Shown: positions 63,750 through 64,000 of the stretch, piece by piece
Numbering within the stretch: the first letter of the stretch is position 1
Layout: the number at the start of each line of letters is the position of its first letter
NCBI RefSeq assembly: GCF_004123845.1
Contig: NZ_NBDP01000007.1
Location: 62,001-126,000 of the forward strand
Reading direction: 5' to 3'
Length of the DNA: 64,000 nt
DNA from: Allobosea sp. Tri-44
GTDB taxonomy: Bacteria > Pseudomonadota > Alphaproteobacteria > Rhizobiales > Beijerinckiaceae
The notes under the pieces: generated by a model
The model's database searches: none
Told to the model about the DNA's origin: nothing
What the model saw: only the letters and a program-made list of their open reading frames with translations
Made by a program: the position numbers and the translations under genes

Positions 63750-64000
63750 GGGCGATCGGGCGGGAGCTCGCCGACGTGCGGGCGGCCAGCCGGTATCGGC
63801 GGCTTGCGGACCCGGCCGGCTTCAGCACTGACCGCGGACAGCCCCAGCTCGGCGGCGCAATCCCGCAAGGCAACTCCCTGATTGCTTTTCGGCAATGCGT
63901 CGGCGCGTTAAAAATTATAAACCCTTGATAAATAACAGATTTATATCGAACTTCGGCATCTCGACAAACCGTTCTCCCCGATATTCGTCCCAACGATTTA

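Noticed and set aside
63622-63993. Minus-strand ORF upstream of the riboswitch
   Set aside because: It runs through the promoter and first aptamer, and has no domain or ribosome site.

Overview
The window is about 64 kb of high-GC DNA from an alphaproteobacterium, most probably a Hyphomicrobiales member close to Bosea. This is inferred from gene content: the ligase-associated DNA repair set, DUF6894 and DUF6494 proteins, GC-rich palindromic elements, and a DUF4212/acetate-type symporter pair. It is not a database result.

Layout. 1-3943: start of a response-regulator gene, divergent from a two-subunit sodium:solute symporter, followed by three small membrane proteins. 3954-12767: the four ligase-associated DNA damage response genes, split into two gene pairs (exonuclease-ligase on minus, helicase-PdeM on plus) around a methyltransferase, a LysR regulator and a broken L,D-transpeptidase. 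The ligase carries an in-frame palindromic repeat. 12963-13037: tRNA-Thr(GGT).

13041-45180 looks like a genomic island inserted in that tRNA gene. The last 28 bases of the tRNA region (13013-13040) recur exactly at 45181-45208. Its cargo is a surface/secretion module (two autotransporters with near-identical 3' halves, an RTX-repeat protein, a cytochrome P450, a membrane-bound CadC-like regulator and an AraC regulator), a diguanylate cyclase, an alpha/beta hydrolase, a small envelope-protein operon, a UvrD-type helicase, debris (GGDEF, DUF1998/DrmB, IS630 and flotillin fragments), a novel membrane/AIM24-like gene followed by an AlbA_2 gene, and a HipBA toxin-antitoxin pair next to the right end. 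I see no integrase. Two candidate regulons can be read from DNA repeats: an 11-bp-spaced repeat upstream of both the P450 gene and a small secreted protein gene, and a 20-bp-spaced repeat upstream of both the AraC gene and the second autotransporter.

45425-59339 is an aromatic-acid catabolic cluster that looks like phthalate 4,5-dioxygenation: dihydrodiol dehydrogenase, reductase, Rieske oxygenase, 4,5-dihydroxyphthalate decarboxylase-like protein, ABC transporter with two permeases, MarR and LysR regulators. An aldehyde dehydrogenase and a ThDP-dependent decarboxylase do not fit the textbook route. 59329-63713: an EamA transporter, a fused aconitase X (hydroxyproline dehydratase type), and a D-amino-acid dehydrogenase preceded by a tandem glycine riboswitch.

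Several genes are broken by single-base or small shifts in G/C runs, so assembly error should be excluded before calling them pseudogenes.
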